From Microcebus murinus (taxonomy: Eukaryota > Chordata > Mammalia > Primates > Cheirogaleidae): a stretch of 64,000 nt of DNA. Of this stretch, positions 60,546 to 64,000 are shown piece by piece. The DNA is taken from contig NC_134120.1 of assembly GCF_040939455.1 (NCBI RefSeq), positions 53,893,001-53,957,000 of the forward strand. Reading direction: 5' to 3'. Position 1 is the first letter of the stretch; each line of letters starts with the position of its first letter. A program made the translations under genes and the position numbers. The notes under the pieces were generated by a model. That model did not search any database. It saw nothing but the letters and a program-made list of their open reading frames with translations, and was not told the DNA's origin.

Positions 60546-61914
60546 TATTGGTAGGCATAATGATTCTTAGGCCAGTTTTGAATTCTCGGCAATGCTGTAC
60601 GTTTCTAATCAATAGTCAGCCTGGTAGCATTAGACCACTCTGCGGTGGCTGTCCACTGGACTTGTCGTTGAGTGTTTCCCTTCTGGACTGTTAGGGCTGG
60701 GATGGCTAGGAGAGTTATTCTGTCCAGCTGACAGCAGGAAAATATTTGTATGATTGGGACATGTTTACCTGAGGCCATAGACAATGCACGAAGCTGCATT
60801 TGAAGCATGCCACCTGCAATATTCCAGCATTGTTACTGACAGTGGTGACAGCAAGAAAGCCAAACTGCCTTCAAAAAGCACCTCTTGAATCATTACCACG
60901 ATAGCCCGGAGCTAGGCAGGACTGCCAGCAGCCTGGACCAGTCACAACACACGGGCTCACAGGCCCTGCAATTGCAGTCACAAGTGAAGGAAGCGGCATG
61001 TTTGCTTCATCATTTTTAGATGCTAGAGAGGGAAATATAGGTAGTGTTAGGCCAGTCACTTCCACAGCCATCAGTTTTTTTGTTTTCTTTGCTAGTAATA
61101 GTGAGGGTAGCACAGATCATCTGCAAACAGAATATGCACGTGTCCAGCATTCTGGAAGCGCACAGTCATTCACATCATATCCATGTGCACGCCCCAGAAT
61201 TGTGCAGCTTCTTCCCTCTTAGGGGGTTGATAAAAAGGAAGAAAATAAATGCAATGTATGCTACCTAAAACTTAGGCTGGACTTCCCTCTCAGTGGACTG
61301 AAGCTTTAGTTGTGAATCTTGAGTTGTTCTCTGGTTCCCCTGTTTCCAAGTAGCCTTTCTATGTAGAGCACACTTGGCGGCTCTCATTCAACTAGAAACC
61401 CCAAGGGCACCATGCTCCATCATCCTCGTCTCCCCTCCCTAATGTATGCTGGGCCCTTGGTAATGTGTGCTGATCTACTGCATAGAGCAGCAAGGCCCTC
61501 GGTGCTCTGCCTGCTGTGTGGTTTCTCCCCGACTCCAGGAGGAGGCTGGACTGACTCCAGTCTGTTTGCTTTGTGTCCTTACTCCGACAAGGAGCAAGCG
61601 CCTCCCACTGCTTCCTGCAAGCACCTCTCCCTGGGCTGCAGCCTCCTCTCTGTCATGGATTCACCAGGTAGACGACAGTGCCCATAATGGGATTTTGCTT
61701 GTCTACACTATTTGGGGGCCTGTATGATTGCATTTACTATGTGTGACATCTGAAAGAAACTTCCAAGAGCCCCATCCTTCCTTCAAACAAGTTTATTAAC
61801 CAGAAGAGATGATAATGACCAAATAAAAGATAAAAGCAAGGCTTACCTTGAATGATCTCAATTACTAGTAACACGTCCAGGTCATTTGTATGACTTGCTA
61901 TTTGTGTTATGATG
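60546..61914. other. Intron sequence, nothing recognised
   Basis: No named repeat. Frames 60871-61268 and 61412-61727 overlap in several frames and show no exon evidence. Confidence 0.4.
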
Positions 61915-62190
61915 AGGATGATAGCCAGTGTATGTTAAGCATTAGGCATCTGCCTCAGACTAGGCATTGCTTTAAGTTTTTATGGGTATTATTGTAGTCA
62001 GGCCTTGTGCGACAGCTCTGTAACATATATCCTGTTGCCCTCTGTTACACTCAAAGAAACAGAGACAGAGAAAAGTAAGTTATTTAAAGTTGCAGTTGGT
62101 AAGCAACAGAACCAAGAGGTGAAGCCAGGCGGCTGGTTTCCAGAGCTGCCACTCTGACCCACAACAGTCCTTTAGCATAGACTGCCTGTC
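61915..62190 (+). mobile_element. MIR SINE, near full length
   Basis: ATGTTAAGCATTAGGCATCT, GACTAGGCATTGCTTTAAGT, CTCAAAGAAACAGAGACAGA, GTAAGTTATTTAAAGTTGCA and GAACCAAGAGGTGAAGCCAG follow the MIR consensus in sense orientation. Confidence 0.85.
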
Positions 62191-64000
62191 ACAATCGGTA
62201 GTTTATGAAGAACATTTGCTCACTCATAATCCAGATTCACTATAGTATCATGCATATAAGCTCTGCCTAGATTCAATGAAAGAAGTTAAATATATTGCCT
62301 TCCTGTTTGACGTTGCAATTAAATTTCTATATAAATGTTATATCAAGCCCCTAAGAGATAGTTTCCTTAGAACCATAATGTTCTAATATGATAGGAGAAG
62401 TTAGTTTCCTCTTTTTTTAGGTCTTTCTAGGAAAAGACCCAGGAAAAGATGAACATAATATCTACCTGTTGAGTTGGAAAGAAACCACCAAAAAATCCTA
62501 TGACCTATACTATAACAATATTCTGGTATTTCTCACCCCACACATTATTTAATTAAAGAAGAAAATTATACCTCATGTGAAAGATGTAGCCTACAGATCC
62601 AGGTGTGCAGTCTCCAAGCTGCCCCCGGACATGGGCTCTGCTCATCTGAGGTCAGGCAGCAGAGAGGAGACCTGGGGACCTCTGGCTCCTTTAGAAGTCT
62701 TGGACATGTCAAGCATCTAAGCAGGCTGGAAATAAGCCACATAAGAGTGGCCACCCTCATGCACAAGTAGTTTTCAAGCCCCATGGTATACACATTGTAC
62801 AATCCAAATTTGTGTGACTGCCTCTCATACCCAAATGCAGTGACTCTTCTCCCCTCCTCCTTTCCGGCACCATATGGCATCAACCAGAGTCTCCCACAGA
62901 CAAAGCCTGTTCTTGCCATGTGCATGCTGCATTGTCACAGGGTCCAGGCTCCACGTTCCTCAGCATGGCCCTCGTCAGCTCCACTCACCTTGGTGACTCA
63001 GGAGTCCACAGTCACCACCCTGCTTCCAGCCCACAGTAAAGACTGGGACTTGATCTCCTGCCGAGTTCTTATTATTTCATACGTGTTCCCCCGTGAGATT
63101 CTGAGAGAAGCAGGCAAGGCTGCCAGAGTATAGATGGAACAGGCTTAGACACCCTTTTCATCCCTGCTGTACCTCTGCAGACCAGTGAGGAGGTGTCTCT
63201 CGCTTGTGTTGATGGAGGCATCTGTGGTTCAGAGGTGAGAATTCTCCACTCCAGAGCGAAAGGTGCCAAGCAGCACGAGGGCGGGACTGTAGGAAACTGA
63301 AACCAGCTCTCCGTGTGGGCTTCTGAACCCTTCCTCCAGAAACAGATAGGGTTGGAATGTGCTTCTGAGATGAGGAGAGTTGGGTAAGATGAATGAGAGA
63401 TGACAGCTCTTATTTTGTGCCCCTGATGAGATAGTATAGCATCTGATGCTAAGATAAGTATTCACTCCAGTGATGTAGGGAAATGGCATGCAAAGCCTTC
63501 AGAGTGATTTATGCCTTGCTGTTGGGGCTGGCATTAGGGCTCTAAGCTGACTTTTGTACCAGCTTCTGCTCTTGCCGGCTTGTTATTCCCAGACATAAGT
63601 ATTTTCCCTTAGTCTTCTGTGAGCAGAAAATGGTCTCTGCTTCTTAACTGTGGACAACACTGAGTATATTTCTAGCACTCCGTTAAAAATATTTCCTGAC
63701 GTTAGTATGCTTTTCTTCATATATTTCAAAATTATTTTACAGTATTGGTATTAGTTTGAAAGGTATTTCCTGAGAGCTGTTAAATATTTTTAAATAAATT
63801 TGACAAGGACATATTTTCATTGTTGATCACAGCTAATCTCAGTTTTATGCCAAACCATTTGATTTTCACAATAAACCTTGCAGCCCCAGACCACTATATT
63901 GCCAAGACTAAATAATAGAAAACTATGGTAAGGCTTTTATAACATCTTTTGTAATTCTTACAAAATATAGTTTGAAGTATTATCATAAATACCTAAAATT
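62191..64000. other. Intron sequence to the window end, nothing recognised
   Basis: No named repeat and no candidate for the next PTPRM exon (expected to encode a KLAKKRKETM-like segment). Opposed frames at 62566-62925 and 62783-63133 are unsupported. Confidence 0.45.

Noticed and set aside
47520..64000. The next PTPRM exon, with a KLAKKRK-type start
   Set aside because: I looked for the expected basic segment and found no matching coding sequence with splice sites; it probably lies beyond the window.

Overview
This is a stretch of a mammalian nuclear genome, almost certainly from a strepsirrhine primate and most likely a lemur. Two things point there. The 7SL-derived SINEs have the strepsirrhine Alu form; the copy at 34504-34833 carries the linker 'TTGGCCAATTAATTTC' between its arms, which I associate from memory with lemur Alus. 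The young L1 3' end at 56606-56835 also reads like a strepsirrhine L1 rather than an anthropoid one. There is no sign of bacterial, plasmid or viral gene organisation. Nearly all open frames of 60-220 codons here are chance frames in introns or repeats.

The window lies inside one gene on the + strand: PTPRM (receptor-type protein tyrosine phosphatase mu, an R2B-family cell-adhesion phosphatase). Three coding exons are visible: 16227-16500 (274 bp, end of the extracellular fibronectin region with the basic proprotein-cleavage cluster), 17481-17517 (37 bp, extracellular stalk) and 47387-47519 (133 bp, juxtamembrane stalk, transmembrane helix and start of the stop-transfer sequence). Their splice sites and phases join without a break: phase 2 in, then phase 0, phase 1, and phase 2 out. 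Neither the preceding exon (fourth FNIII repeat) nor the following exon (cytoplasmic juxtamembrane segment) was found.

The rest is intron. 1-16226 holds a MER1 hAT element, a (CA)n tract and a decayed, inverted Tigger1 transposon. 16501-17480 is a short intron. 17518-47386 is a ~29.9 kb intron with most of the Alus, a long L2, several MIR/L2 relics, a (TA)28 tract and a diverged local duplication. 47520-64000 holds L2, MIR and L1 fragments, one Alu and a polypyrimidine tract. All six recognised Alus lie antisense to PTPRM.

No undescribed biological system is supported. The points most worth checking are structural: an 18-bp perfect direct repeat around a 22-bp tRNA-Arg-like segment, a diverged local duplication in which one copy carries the (TA)28 expansion, three perfect short hairpins, a pair of NRF1-like motifs, and an intronic polyadenylation hexamer in a place where its use would give a secreted ectodomain.
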